NCBI GenBank assembly: GCA_038030265.1
Contig: CM075938.1
Span: forward strand, 9,959,009-10,023,008
Length of the DNA stretch: 64,000 nucleotides
Direction of reading: 5' to 3'
Source: Corythucha ciliata
Taxonomy: Eukaryota; Arthropoda; Insecta; Hemiptera; Tingidae
Shown here one piece after another: positions 24,638-36,969 of the stretch. The notes below the pieces were generated by a model. That model ran no database searches. It saw only the letters and a program-made list of their open reading frames with translations, and had not been told where the DNA came from. Numbering within the stretch: the first letter of the stretch is position 1; each line of letters starts with the position of its first letter. The position numbers were made by a program, and so were the translations under genes.

Positions 24638-26815
24638 CTGAAACAACGAGAATAATTTTTCGTCAAACAAGAAATTTGAATTAAGGCTTCGTCGTATTTT
24701 AATTAAATGTAAAAATTAAGCAGCAATTTACGTCAAATAAATTTGATTCCGCAGCTTTCTTTGGCTTATTATTTATCATTGCTATTATTTTTTCTGAATT
24801 CAAATTCAGCTAATAAGAGCAGTTCTGCCAAGTTCACAGCCACGACCGAAATTAGTTAGTTTTTAGTTTTATCTATTATATTTTTGTTTTGTTTAATTCG
24901 CAGAGATGCAACGCAATTTTATTTGTAATTAATTTTTTTTAATCGCAGTAGTGACCGTGTGTTTAAAATTAAAAAAAGCTTCAAAATATTCATGCTATTT
25001 TGGCGAAGTTATTAGAATGTTGTGAAAAAAAGTTATTGTCCCCCCCCCCTTATAATGATTTTACGTGTAGAACGAAATTAAAATGAAAAAGCTTTATAAT
25101 TGTCTTCATTTTTGCACAACATGCTAACAACAAAACTACGGCAAAAAAAAAAATTAATATGGGGAAAAAGGGTGCAATAGTTACTTGTCCCCATGTTTAA
25201 AGCGTGCCATTTAATTAAAAAAAAGGGGGGGGTAGAGATCTAGTGCACCCTTAGGGAACTCATAATAATGAAAATAATAATTAAAAAAAACACCAAAAAA
25301 ATATGGAAATAGAAATAAGCACGGTCACATGACTAAAGCCAGAAAATCAAACAAAATAAATAAAATAAAAATTACGGTGAAATTCAATTTCTCGTCTACT
25401 TTAAAAAAATAAAATAAATAAATAATAAAAAAAGCGAAACAAATTATTTCATTTTTTGAATTCCTCAAAGCTTTATAGAAATGGTTTTTTAAGTTTTAAG
25501 AGACAAGTTTGGCCCAAAAAAGACATGTGACCCAACTTTCTCGCATATTGTTTTGGAGTGTTTTCTTCGGAAAAATGGATTCGGAGCTAAAAAAAAAAAG
25601 AAAAGGAATTTATCCGGTTAAAATTATGTTTAAAAAAATAACTCTCGCTTGGTTCAATCGTGCAGTTTTGTTTAACAAAAAAAAAATAAATAAATAAAAA
25701 ATACAAACGCTAATAAAAAAGAGTTACGGGCGATAGCAACGGCTAGGGGACGAATGGGAATTACTAGAAGACGATGTTTAAAAAAAATGGGGAGGGGGTG
25801 ATGCGCTACTTTTTGTGGAGGGGGGGGGGTGTTTAGCGGATTGAGCATTAAAATGCTGCAAGATAAATAGAAGAAGAGAGAGAGAGAGACAGAAAGTAAT
25901 CGTGAGATGGAGCAGGTAAAGCATTTTTTTTTTTTTTTTTCAAGGGTCATGCCGAAGGGTAGAGAGAAAATATTGAGCCCTTCTCAGATATCACGCTTGT
26001 TAAGTCTATGGGGTGGGAGTGGGGGGATGCTTACTCAAAGCGGTACAAAAAAAAAACCCACCCACCCCCTCCCCAAAAAAGGTTCACCCACATCAACATT
26101 TTGCAAAGCAGGGGCCATAGCAATATCCTTTCAAAAAGGTCATGTTTTCTTCAACTGGAAGGGAAGAAAAAGCCGAGATAAAGCTTTAAAAAAGCCAGAG
26201 CCAGGCCCAAAAAAATGCCAGACGTGTGGTAAAGCATGAAGGCCTTCTGTAGTGTTTTGGGGAAGACGGAGGGGGCGTACTTAAGATATTGGGGGGGGGG
26301 GGTGATCGTTGGATGCCTCAATGACTAGAAGTTGAGAATTAAGTTGCAATAATGACACAAAATGCTTATTCCCAGAATGAAATCCAGGGTGGCCCTGGTC
26401 AAGATTGGACCGATTTTAGGGTCAACCTTGGGAGGGAGGCTCCCCAGAGACCCAAAAAACGGTCGGTACTAGGCATTTTAAGTACACTTATCGGGGCGTA
26501 GTAGCCGTCAATTTCACCCCCCAAAAACTCATTTATTTGGTTATGAAACTCCACGTAAGTCGCAAAAACCTCAAAAGCCTGAAACTCTTCATTTATCGAC
26601 AGAACTCTCGAATTGGCCGCAAACGACTCCATTACGCCGCGAAACTCTCCATTTAAAAGCGCCGTTCAATCATTTATTTCGTTTATTTTTAGGTGTATGC
26701 AGTGGCGTGGCTTTACTTATCGGGGCCCAGGGCGGCAATCTACACGAGGACCCACATGTCTTCAATAAATAAGAAATAAAATTATAACGCACCTTTATAT
26801 AATGGCTTTATATTT
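24638..26815 (-). other. mbl intron, AT-rich part
   Basis: Low-complexity intronic DNA with A/T runs, G-runs (about 25818 and 26290) and a GA tract near 25877. At 26700-26760 a cagtggcgtgg...ggggcccaggg segment resembles a transposon end. No exon is recognised. Confidence 0.5.
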
Positions 26816-29800
26816 CAATTTCAAACGCGAATCAGGGCTATTTCTTCATTTCTGCCACGATTTGGCGGTTTTTCGCAAATTTCGCCGCGAATTAACGTTT
26901 TTACTCACGTTTAGCTTTGAATTAGCGCTTTTTTCTCAATTTTAGCCATGAATTCATTAGTTTTACTCAATTTCAGCCCCATTACTATAGCGTTTTCCCA
27001 ACTTAAGCCGTAAATGAGCAAGTTTTTCTCACTTATAGCCGAAGATTATAGCGCTTTTCCTCAACTTTTTTTATGTAAATTGAGGGTTTTCTCAATTTTA
27101 GATGCAAATTAGCGTTTTACTTCGATACCAGCCAAGAATGCACGTAATTGCTCTTAACTTTAGCCGTGAATGGTCGTTTTCTCAATTTTAGCCAAGAATT
27201 AGCGCCCCATTTATCGTTTTTTCTCCATTTTTGCCACGAATCAACGTTTTCACTCATTTCCAGCTGTGAATTAGAGCTTTTTTCTCAATTTTAGCCGTGA
27301 ATTCATTAGTTTTACCCAACTTTAGCCAGAGACTTATAGCGTTTTTCCCCAACTTCAACCGTAAATGAGCACATTTTTCTCACTTCTAGCCGTGAATTAG
27401 CGCTTTTCCCCAATTTTATTCGCAAATTCGCTACAAATTAGCGTTTTACCTAGATACTAGCCGTAGCCGCGCAAATGTACAATATTGTTCTCAATTTTAG
27501 CAGCGAACAATCGCTTTTTCTCAATTTTAGACGCGAATTAGCGTTTTTCCCCCTTAATTTTAACGGCGAATTTGCGTTTTTCAATCATTTAGCAGGAAAT
27601 CAGCGTATTTTCTCTGTTTTTCCCGCGACTGCGCGAGTGATTTTTAACTAAATTTACGGCCGCGAATTTGGCGCTTTTCCTCCATTTTGTGGCGGGAATT
27701 TTCGGTTTTCTCTGACTTTTAGCCTGAGAACTGGCGTATTTTCCAACATTAGCCGCGAATAGAGAATGTTCTTCTCACGTCTGGCCGCGGGGTTTCGTGG
27801 TTAGCCACGAATGTACAATTGTATTCAATTTTAACCGTGATAATGAGCGATTTTTTTTTTTTTTCTTCAATTTAAGCCACAATTTACCTCAATTTCAACC
27901 ACGAATTAACGTTTTTGTTCATTTTAGGTAGATATTAGCGCTTTTTCTCAAATTTTTCACTTTCAAACGCGAATTGGCTCGAATTGTTTGCCTCGAATGA
28001 AAGTATTTTCTCACTTTTAGCCGCGAATTGGCGTTTTTATTAACTTTAGCCAGAAATCACAGCTTTTACTCTATTTTAGCCGAAATATTAGCGCTGATTC
28101 TCACTTTTAGCCGGGAATTCGCCATTTTTTCTATATTTTAGCTGCGAAATAGAGAGCATTTTCCTATTTCGTCACGAAAAAGCACAATTTTTTCACTTCT
28201 GGCCACGAATTAGCGTATTTTCTCACTTTTATCAGCGAATTTGCGCTTTTATTCACTTCAGCCGGAAATCACAGCTCTTTCTCGATTTTAGCCGCAAATT
28301 TGCGCTGAGAGGTAAAACGATAATTGCCCCCTTACAGCAAATTCTCACTTTTAGCCGCAAATTGGCCCTTTTTTATATTTTTTAGCTTCAATGTCAGTCA
28401 CGTATCAGTGTTTTTCTTCATTTAGGGCGGAAATCAAGTTTTTTTTTTTCACTTTTAGCCGCGAATTCGCCCTTTTTCTGCATTTAAGCGGCAATTAAAG
28501 AGCATTTTCCTATTTTGGTCACGACTAAGCACAATTTTTTCCTGTCTGGTCACGAATTAGCGTATTTTCTCATGCTTTTAGCCGCGAATTTACGCTTTTA
28601 TTCACTTTAGCTGGAAATCACAGCTTATTCTCAATGTTAGCCGCAAATTTGCGCTGATTCTCACTTTTAGTCGCGAACTGACCCTTTTTTTAATATTTTT
28701 TAGCCGCGATTGAACTATATACCTCAATTTTAGTTACGAAATAGCGTTATTCTTATTTTTAGCTTCAATGTCAGCCACGTATCAATGCGGTGCAATCTAC
28801 GTAGCAGTGCTTGTCTTCATTAAGGGCGGAAATAAGGGCTTTTTTCACTTTTAGCCGCTAATTCACCCTTTTTCACATTTTACCTGCGAATTAAATAGCG
28901 TTTTCCTATTTCGGTCACGAATATGAGCACAATTTTTTCACTTCTGGTCACGAGAGTATTTTCTCACTTTTAGCCGCGAATTGGCCTTCTTTCATTTTTT
29001 AGCCGCGAATGATCTATATACCTCAATTTTAGCCAAGAAATAGCGTTATTCTTATTTTTAGCTTCAATGTCAGCCACGTATTTAGGGCGGAAATCAGGGT
29101 TTTTTCACTTTTAGCCGCGAATTCACCCCTTTTTGTACATTTTAGCTGCGAATTAAAGAGCGTTTTCCTATTTCGTTCCCATTTCGGTCACGAATAAGCA
29201 CAATTTTTTCACTTCTGGTCACGAGTTAGCGCTTTTTCTCAATGTTATCTTTAAATTATTGGTTCACCTCATTTATAGCTGCGAATTAACGTTTCATCTC
29301 GATGCCAGCCGCGAAGGTACTCATTGCTGTCAATTTCAGCCACGAACTTTAGCCGAAAATCCAATTTCTAGCCACGAAATAGCGCTGTTTCTCACTTTTA
29401 GCCGCGATTTGTCCCTTTTTCATATTTTTTAGCCACGGAATTAGCGTTATTCTTAATTTTAGCATCAATGTCCTCTGCATATCGGCGTTTTTCTTTATTT
29501 AGGGCGGAAATCAGGGGGTTTTCTCACTTTTAGCCGTGAATTTTCTTTTGCTCTATTTTAGCCGTGAATTAAGAGCGTTTTCCCCGATTTCGGGCAAGAA
29601 TGAGCACAATGTTTTCACTTCTGGTCACGAGTTAACGCTTTTTCTCAATTTTTATTTTTAAATAAGCGCTTTTTTCAAATACACAGCTGCGAATTAGCGT
29701 TTTATCTCAATGCTAGCCGCGAATGTACATTTGCTCTCAATTTTAGTTGCGAATTAGCGCTGCTTCTCACTTTTAGCCACGAATTGGCCCTTTTTCTCAA

Positions 29801-30660
29801 TTTTAGCCGCGGTGAGCTGTTTACCTATATGTCAGCCGCGTATCAGCGCGTTTTTCTTCATTTATTGCGTCAATCAGGGCCTTTTTCTTAATTTTAGCCG
29901 CGAATTAGCGCTTTTTCTCACTTTCACACGCGAATTAACGCGCTTACTCAATTTTTTTTTTTGCCGCGAATTATAGTTTTTTCACATTTTTAGCCGTGAA
30001 TTCACCATTTTTCTTCATTTTAGCTTAGTTGCGAATTAAATAGCGTTTTCCACTATTTCGGACTCGAATGAGCACAATTTCTTCACTTCTAGCTCTATAG
30101 CCACGAATTGGCGCTTTTTCTCAATTTCATGTTTAAATTATGGCTTTTCCTCGAATACAGCTGCGAATGAGCGTTTTATCTCAATATTAGCCGCAAATGT
30201 ACGACTGCTCTCAATTTTAGCCGCGAATTTGCGAATTTTCTTTATTTTGGCCGGAAATTAACGCGGTAAGAACTGGTGCTTTCTGTCAATTTTATCTCCG
30301 AATTAGGGATTTTACCTCAAGTTTAGCTGCGATAATTATCGTTTTATCTATTAACAATAGCCGCGAAGGTACATTTATTCTCAATTTTAACAGAAAATTT
30401 GCATTTCTCTTCATTTTAGCTCGAAATCAGCGCTTTTTCTCAGTTTTATTCCACGAATGAGAAATTTTTCTCATTTTTCCACGAAGTTTACCCCGTAATC
30501 TACGAGAGAGCGTTTTTCCCAATCATAACCGCGTATTTGCGCTTTTTCTCAACTTTTTTTTCTCCTGGACTCAGGGCTTTTACTCAGTTTTAACCAGCTG
30601 CGGACTAACATTTTCCATTAGCCGCGAATCAGCGTTTCTCTCAATTTTAGCCCCTCCCTC
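26815..30660 (+). repeat. 31-bp minisatellite block 6 (forward), inside mbl intron
   Basis: The longest block, about 3.8 kb. Units alternate ttttagccgcgaattagcg with ctttttctcac/aatt, and larger segments containing agcttcaatgtcagccacgta recur near 28385, 28765, 29060 and 29460. It ends at a GC-rich gggggcccaggggg segment near 30675. Confidence 0.88.
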
Positions 30661-31097
30661 CCCCATGAACGGGGGCCCAGGGGGATGGGCCTATATTCGC
30701 AGCCCACGTCTTTAGGAACTGCAGAAAATCGGCCTTTTTTCAACTATTGGAAAGCGTTAAGAAAGCATTATAGAAGCATGACGATCACCAGCTAACAAAA
30801 GAGCTATAATTTATAAATTAATAATTGAAACTTCGACAGCTTTGAATGGTCTATGTGTGGGAGGTGGTCAGGACTCTGTTTCAATTAATAAGCCCCTTCT
30901 ATTGATAATATATATTAGGATTTTGGGATCACGATGAATTTATGGATGAATAGAACCCCCTGAGGTTTCCCTGATTTAAAAACAATAAACAATAAAAATA
31001 TAAAAATTGATTTTTGATAGGCGAGAGTTATTTTTTTTTTTTTTTTGTCGTTCTTAACAAAATTTTGTCTTGTCAAAAAAAATTTTTTGAAACTGAC
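30660..31097 (-). other. mbl intron, unique part
   Basis: Non-array sequence between block 6 and the candidate exon. No feature is recognised. Confidence 0.4.
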
Positions 31098-31178
31098 TGG
31101 TACCAGGAGAAGGTCGTCTGCCGGGTCATGGGGTCTCTTCCGTTGCGGTAGCGCGATAGCTCCCACGCTTGCTCCTCC
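31098..31178 (-). CDS. mbl: Candidate additional muscleblind exon (27 codons)
   Basis: On the minus strand an acceptor (attgtag) is followed by an 81-nt frame reading GGASVGAIALPQRKRPHDPA then DDLLLVP, and then a donor-like GTCAGT. An alternative donor, GTACCA, would end it at 31104. Both boundaries are phase 0, like every confirmed mbl exon. The basic KRP motif after a proline is reminiscent of the LPKRP segment of MBNL proteins between the zinc fingers and the C-terminus, and this position in the gene is where such an exon would lie. The island is not repetitive. Assignment rests on weak similarity and phase, so it is tentative. Confidence 0.45.
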
Positions 31179-31990
31179 CTACAATTTTTTTCGTTAGCAG
31201 CCAAATCAGCCAAGCCAATGGAGGAGTACAGTAGTAGTAGTAGTAATGGTGGTGGTGGGGGGGGGTTTGAAAAGGGGCAGAATAAGATTTGTGTGTGTGT
31301 GAAAAAGAGAGGCAAGTTACATTAACGATTTTTGTTTGCAGGCAAAAGAGAAATTGAGAAGTACCACAGAAATAACCGGAAAATAATTTTAAAAAACAGA
31401 AAAAAAAGAAACATTTCTTTATCAAAGAGGAAAAGACTAAAAAAAAAAACTTCCGTTGTAATTTAAACGGAAGATTCAGACTTAAAAACACATGGAAAAC
31501 CAAGATAGAAAGATCGTTCTACCCAGGTGGTGGTTCAAAGGGGGGGGGGGGTAATTGATCATTTCTGCCTGTTATTCAATTTTTAATTCAAAATGGGAGT
31601 ATATACGTGGTATTTGGCTTTGGGGGCTTGAATTTGTTTCAAATTAGGATGAAAATAGAGATAACGAAGAAGAAGAAGAAGAAGAAGAGAGAAAAATAAA
31701 TGCGTCAACAAAGATAAGCCACCATTTTGTTTTAAAAATTATAATGAATTTGAATCATTTAACTATGGGGGGGAAATCATGCAAAAAAAGGCCCTTTTTA
31801 AGAGGCCTACTAGTCAAAGCTGGTTAAAATAAAAAAAAACAAACAAATATTTTCAAATCTTATAAACTACTAGCGTTTTTTTGTTTTTTGTTTTAGAGCG
31901 TAGTCCACTGCTAACAAGCCGCAGAATCTTGTCTTTTTTTTTCTTCTTAAGACGTAATGAAAGAATGTAATTTTCCCCGTTTTTTTTTTT
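31179..31990 (-). other. mbl intron with microsatellites
   Basis: Contains a tag/tgg-rich tract (about 31226-31260), a GT tract (about 31290), a G-run (about 31540) and (GAA)n at about 31667-31688. The long minus frame at 31126-31503 is mostly low complexity except for the candidate exon. Confidence 0.5.
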
Positions 31991-31991
31991 T

Positions 31992-32298
31992 TTTATAACA
32001 CAAGCTTACAAATAAGATGAATAACTGGAGCTTAAAAGAGCTACGTGGAGTCATAATTCTTAACTATTTAACTTTTTATTGGACGTTGCTTTTAGGAATA
32101 ATGCGGGTAGTTTCGTTTATTAAGGCCCCGTATTACGGAAGCCCTCAATTTTTATAACACAAGCTTACAAATAAGATGAATAACTGGAGCTTAAAAGAGC
32201 TACGTGGAGTCATAATTCTTAACTATTTAACTTTTTATTGGACGTTGCTTTTAGGAATAATGCGGGTAGTTTCGTTTATTAAGGCCCCGTATTACGGA
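31992..32298. repeat. Tandem duplication, two 148-bp near-identical copies
   Basis: Positions 31992-32139 and 32151-32298 appear identical (tttataacacaagcttac to ccgtattacgga), offset by 159 bp. This is a recent segmental duplication in the intron. Confidence 0.92.
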
Positions 32299-32974
32299 CC
32301 TTGAAGCCCTCCCCCTACAAACAGCACAATCTGACATTCTGTGGGTGGGTGGGAGCATATTTTGTGTTCATTGTTAGAAAAAATGAAAGAATAGCCCGTG
32401 CCTGTCCTCTGAAAAGACCTTTCATGGCTTACAGGATTGAAAAAAAAAACAAAAAACTATGGCCGAAATCGATGGTTCAGAGATCTCCAAGATGATGGAG
32501 TTCAGGGGCTGGGGATCTTGGAATCGAGGAAACCATAAAAAAAAATAAAAAAAAAAAACCAAAAACGAGGATTCAATCACAGGCGACACGTGTCAGGCCC
32601 GGACTATCCGTATCCGGATCCTGTTCTTCCGTTAGCCTTGCCGGTCCATGTGTCTGACCGTGTGGTGGGTGGGCGGGGAGTTGTACAGGTGGTGCGTGTC
32701 CGATAGGTACACCAGACGCGAGCGAGCGTTACCAAAACGAGGAGGGGGGTTGATGGAGACAAGTTGTCACTGTTGAGCGGATGATACCTTGGTGGAGGAG
32801 GGAGTGCCGCAGTGGCGTAGAGTTGTCGCGGGTACTCCTGCGATCGTATACAAGGTCTCTTTACTCATTTGTAGCCGTGAAAAGGTCTCCACAAACCGTA
32901 AACTAGCGGCTTTACTTATGTTTGGCTTGAATTCTTCATGGTAAAACCACGATTTGTTGCGCTTTCGCAGTTTT
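32299..32974. other. mbl intron including a GC-rich island (about 32570-32870)
   Basis: The GC-rich, CpG-containing stretch differs sharply from its AT-rich surroundings. A minus-strand frame there reads through HHLYNSPPTHHTVRHMDRQG before a stop, but the required phase does not match the confirmed mbl exons. It could be an alternative terminal exon, a promoter or a transposon scrap. Positions 32870-32974 are degenerate minisatellite. Confidence 0.35.
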
Positions 32975-33690
32975 AAGCCGCGTCCACACTTGTAACAAAC
33001 TGCCGCTCCGCTCCTCCGAACCGAACAAATGGCGTGTTCGGGGCGGCGAAACTTCAAAGGAAATGTGTACGGTGGAGCGGAGCGGGCCCGCTCCATCAGT
33101 TGTCGGTTTTTCACTGCCGCATCAAAGGAATGTTCGATATTGGGATGATACAAGTGTGGACGGTGTGGTGTGGCTTGCCGTTCCGCTCAGCCGTTCATCA
33201 CCCATTCTACCTACTTCGTATAGTGCATTGCAAACTGACTGAGCCCGCGTTTTCTCGCATTTGTTTTTACGTGAAACGTCTTTATTTTTACTAGTCGTAT
33301 GCTTTTGTGTCAGTGCGGATTTCATTAGAAGTTAAAAATCATTCGAATAGTCAATCAAGTATGGAGTGGGATAAGAAAGAATTAGTGGGGCCCGAGCTCA
33401 TGGTGCAATTGAAATGTTTAAGTAAAAAGTTTAATTAACAATTAAAATTCAGAAATCCCGTCCGATTAACCACTGGAAAGAAACGGAACAAACTGGGTTG
33501 AACGACAAAAGAGACTGACCAAGAAGAGCGCTCCTCATCATTTCACTGCTCCTCCCGAGGAACGGAACGGGGAGCAGAGCGATGTTCGGTTCGGCAGAAT
33601 GTTCACCCAATTTGTTCGAGCTTGCCGCTCCGCTCCTCCGCTCTGCTCCGGGAGCGGAGCGGCAGTTTGTTACAAGTGTGGACGCGGCTT
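32975..33690. mobile_element. 716-bp Harbinger-like non-autonomous element with 40-bp TIRs
   Basis: Perfect 40-bp terminal inverted repeats occupy 32975-33014 (aagccgcgtccacacttgta...) and 33651-33690. The flanks carry a TTA direct repeat, the type of target duplication made by PIF/Harbinger transposases. The interior has further ccgctccgctcc inverted segments and no transposase. The element interrupts a minisatellite unit (cagttTTA / TTAgccgcg), so removing it restores a normal repeat. Open frames crossing it are not genes. Confidence 0.8.
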
Positions 33691-34650
33691 TAGCCGCGAA
33701 ACAGCGCTTTGTTCTCAATTTTAACAGCAAATTGGCGTTTTTCCTCAATTTTAGAGCGCAAACGAACACTTTTTCTCAATTATACCAGCGAGAATTGTCG
33801 CTATTTCTCAATTTATTTGCCCATGAATTGACATTTTTCCTCAATTGTTGACGAAATTAGTGTTTCTTAGTCAACTCTACCGTGAACATGCCCTTTCACT
33901 CATTTATAGCCGTGAAATGGTATCCATAAACCGAGAATTAAAGGCTTTTCACAATTTTGGCCCGGACTTTCTGGCCGCGAAAGATCGATTTTTAAAAATG
34001 TTTGCCGTGTATGAGCGCTATTTCTAAATTTTACCCGCGACAAAGTAAGAGTTTCTCAATTTTTGGCCTTTAAATGAGAGCAATTTTTCAACTATAGCCG
34101 CGAACTGGCGTTTTTCATAAATTTTAGCAGCAAACATGAGTGTTTTTATCTCAATCATGCAACGAAAGAGCCCATTTTATCATTTTTAGCTGCGAAAAGG
34201 TCACGAATTAGCAACTTTTCTTAATTTTAGCCTGAATGTTGCAACGCGAAACCTCAAATTGGCGTGTTCTCTTCAATTCGGCCGCCTATACGAAGCGGGT
34301 TTTCTCCATTATGATCCGCGAATAGGCGTTATTCCACCATTATAGCCGCGAATTGACATTTATCCCCCAATATTGGGCGCAAACGAGTCCTTTAACTCAA
34401 CTTCAGCAAAAAAAAAAAAAGGTCTTAGTTTAAGCCACAAAAGATCGATTTTCAAAAATTTTAGACGTGAATGAGCGTTTAGTCTAAATTTTAGCAGCGA
34501 AAGAGCGGGGATTCTACATTTTAGCCGTTAAATGAGGGAAATTTTTCAACTATAGACGCGAATTGGCGGTTTTCCACAATATGAGCTGCAAACGTAAGTC
34601 CTTTCTCTCAATTCAACCACGAATAACACCTTTTCCTAATTTTTAACCGT
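33691..34650 (+). repeat. 31-bp minisatellite block 7 (forward), mbl intron
   Basis: Forward-oriented degenerate units resume directly after the inserted element and give way to the 17-bp repeat at about 34655. Confidence 0.82.
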
Positions 34651-34654
34651 CAAA

Positions 34655-35680
34655 CTGTGGTTGGAGGCTCTATCTGTGCTAGGAGGCTGTAACTGTGGTC
34701 AAAGATTTCGTGTGGTTGAGAGATTTGCTGTGGTCGGACCTTTGCAGTGGTTGGACCGAGGCTGTAGTTGGAATTTTGCTGTCATTGGACCTTTTCCGTG
34801 TTCGGACCTTTGCTGCGGTTGGAGCTATGCCGTGGTTTGATCTTTGCTGTGGTTGTACCGTTGCTGCAGTCTTGCTGTGGTCGGACCTTTGCTGTGTTTA
34901 GACCATTGCTGTGTTTGGAACGTTGTTGTGGTTGGACCATTGCTATATCTGGACCTTTATCAAAGGTTGTGGTCGTGCTGTGGTTATGCTTTGCTGTGGT
35001 TGGGAGCCTTGCAGCGGTTGGAGTTCTACTGTGGTTTGATCTTTGCTGTGGTTGAACCTTTGCTGTCATTGAATCTTTGCTGTGGTCGGACCTTGCTGTG
35101 GATGGACCTGTGCTTTGGGTAGACCGTTGCTGTGATTGGGACCACAGCTGTGGTTGAACCTTTGCTGTGGTTAAACCTCTCCTGTGGTTGAGCCTTTGCT
35201 GTGGTCGGACCTTTGCTGTGGTTGGAGCTCTCCTGTGGTTGGGTCTTTGCGGTGGTTCGACCTTTGCTGTGGTTGGACCTTTGCTGTGGTTGGATCTCTC
35301 CTGTGGTTGGGTCTTTGCTGTGGTTCGACCGTTGCTGTGGTTGGATATTTGTTGTTTTTCGACCTTTGCTGTGGTTGGACCTTTGCTATAGTTGAACCTT
35401 TGCTGTGGTTAAGCCTCTCCTGTGGTTGAGCCTTTGCTGTGGTGGGACTTTTGCTATGATTGGACCTTTACTTTGGTAGGACCTCTGCTTTGGATGGACC
35501 GTTGCTGTGGTTAGGAGCTTTGCTGTGGTTGGAGCTCTCCTGTAGTTGGGCCTTTGCGGTGGTTCGACATTAATTTTGATGTGGTTCGACCGTTGCTGTT
35601 TTTTGACCTTTGCTGTGGTTCGACCGTTGATGTGGTTAAACCTCTCCTGTGGTTGGGCCTTGGCTGTGGTTGGGACCACT
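34655..35680 (+). repeat. 17-bp minisatellite block A
   Basis: Units of tttgctgtggttggacc with variants (ttcgacc, tcctgtggttgg). Because 17 is not a multiple of 3 and the unit has no stop in any phase, long frames such as LLWLDLCCGWTFAVVGP open in all three plus frames. They are not genes. Confidence 0.93.
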
Positions 35681-36969
35681 TCCGAGGGTCCCAGCACTTC
35701 CCGTCACAGCGGCACCTTCGGACCACCTCCAACCGAAACATGCCGCTTGTGCACCCCGTGCACTGTTTAGGAGTCACGCTCATGAGATCGGGACGACCAA
35801 CACAACATCTGGCATACCTGGCGCGCACAGTCCTCCGAGGGATATCGGGCCGAGGATGGGGGCCCGACTTTCAGAGGCGGCTCGTTTACTATAAGGCCGT
35901 CTTTCTTCCACGCATCACATACGCGTGTGTCACCTGGTGGCCGGTAGCACGCCCAGCGGACCGTCAACAAGCGCGCACGATCCAACGCCGCTTCCTCATT
36001 GCCGTGCTCCGCGCCTATAGCACTACGGCACATTTGACGCTCCACGTCCTGGCTGGAGTCCTGCCACTCGACTTGGAGTTGGACGTCCGCACGGCCACAC
36101 GAGCCCGCCTCTTAGGGACCGACCATCAACTTCCCGAATGGCTGGCCCCCATACCAACAGATCTCGAATCAGCCGAGTACGGAAAACAGTGCCATCGAGC
36201 AGCTCTGATTCGCTGGCAGAGCGAATGGGACAACGGGACCACTGGCCGTTTCACTCACGACGTCATCCCAGTGATCGAGGAGCGCCTGCGATGGAAGTGG
36301 CGCTTTCTCAGCTACCTAGCAGTGCAACTACTGTCAGGACACGGCTCCTTCAACCAAAAGCTCCACTTCCACCGCCGCGAGAGAACCCCGACTGCCCATG
36401 CGGAGGCGAGGCCGAAACGGCGGAGCATGTGCTCTTCCGTTGCCCGCTTTATGTGGCGAATCCCTCGAATACCACGTCTTCGCGTCGCAACAAAATCGTC
36501 GGCCCGTCGTTTCCTCGCCTTCGCTAACGCCTGGTACCACCGTCGGGGCACAGGCCCAACAATGGCAAATGTTGGTGACCCTTCCACCAGCCAACACTCG
36601 GCTTCGGATACCCAAGGTACTGGGACCTAGAGAACCAGTGACCACCGCATCTCATCATCACCGCCGCGCTCTCATCGTCGACTTCGCTCTCCGACCGTGT
36701 ACCAGACCGCCGCTTGTTCCCGTCCGCGGAATCTCTGAGCTCCGGGTCCCGGTGCCCGCCCCCCTTTCAGAACAAAACGGGTATCACTCTCTACCTCACA
36801 TTTTACCTGTAAAACTCCCCACCGCCAAGCGGTCCACAACGGTAACGTGTCAGTTTTGACCAGCTGGCACGGCTGACGGAAAGGGGGGTGGAGATAACCA
36901 GGACCTGCACCGGGACCGGTACCGCGCCCTAAAGGGCGTTCCACCGGGGCGGGAAGAAGGCATAATCCT
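35681..36969 (+). mobile_element. 5'-truncated R1/I-like LINE fragment inserted in the 17-bp array
   Basis: The 3' part of a non-LTR retrotransposon ORF2: the RT C-terminal region (LARTVLRGISGRGWGPDF, RLVYYKAVFLPRITYACVTW) runs to a C-terminal zinc knuckle CPCGGEAETAEHVLFRCP (CX1CX8HX4C) in another frame, so a two-base insertion near 36382 breaks it. A perfect 13-bp target-site duplication, ggttgggaccact, lies at 35668-35680 and 36970-36982 and fixes both ends. The 5' end is missing, as is usual for target-primed insertions, and no poly(A) tail is visible at the 3' end. It is inactive and sits on the strand opposite mbl. Confidence 0.88.

Noticed and set aside
32767..33325. Minus-strand frames of 128 and 67 residues
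   Set aside because: They cross the end of the inverted-repeat element and satellite; no homology seen.
34695..35697. Many overlapping frames rich in Leu, Trp, Cys and Val
   Set aside because: All derive from the 17-bp repeat, which lacks stops in every plus frame and is mirrored on the minus strand.
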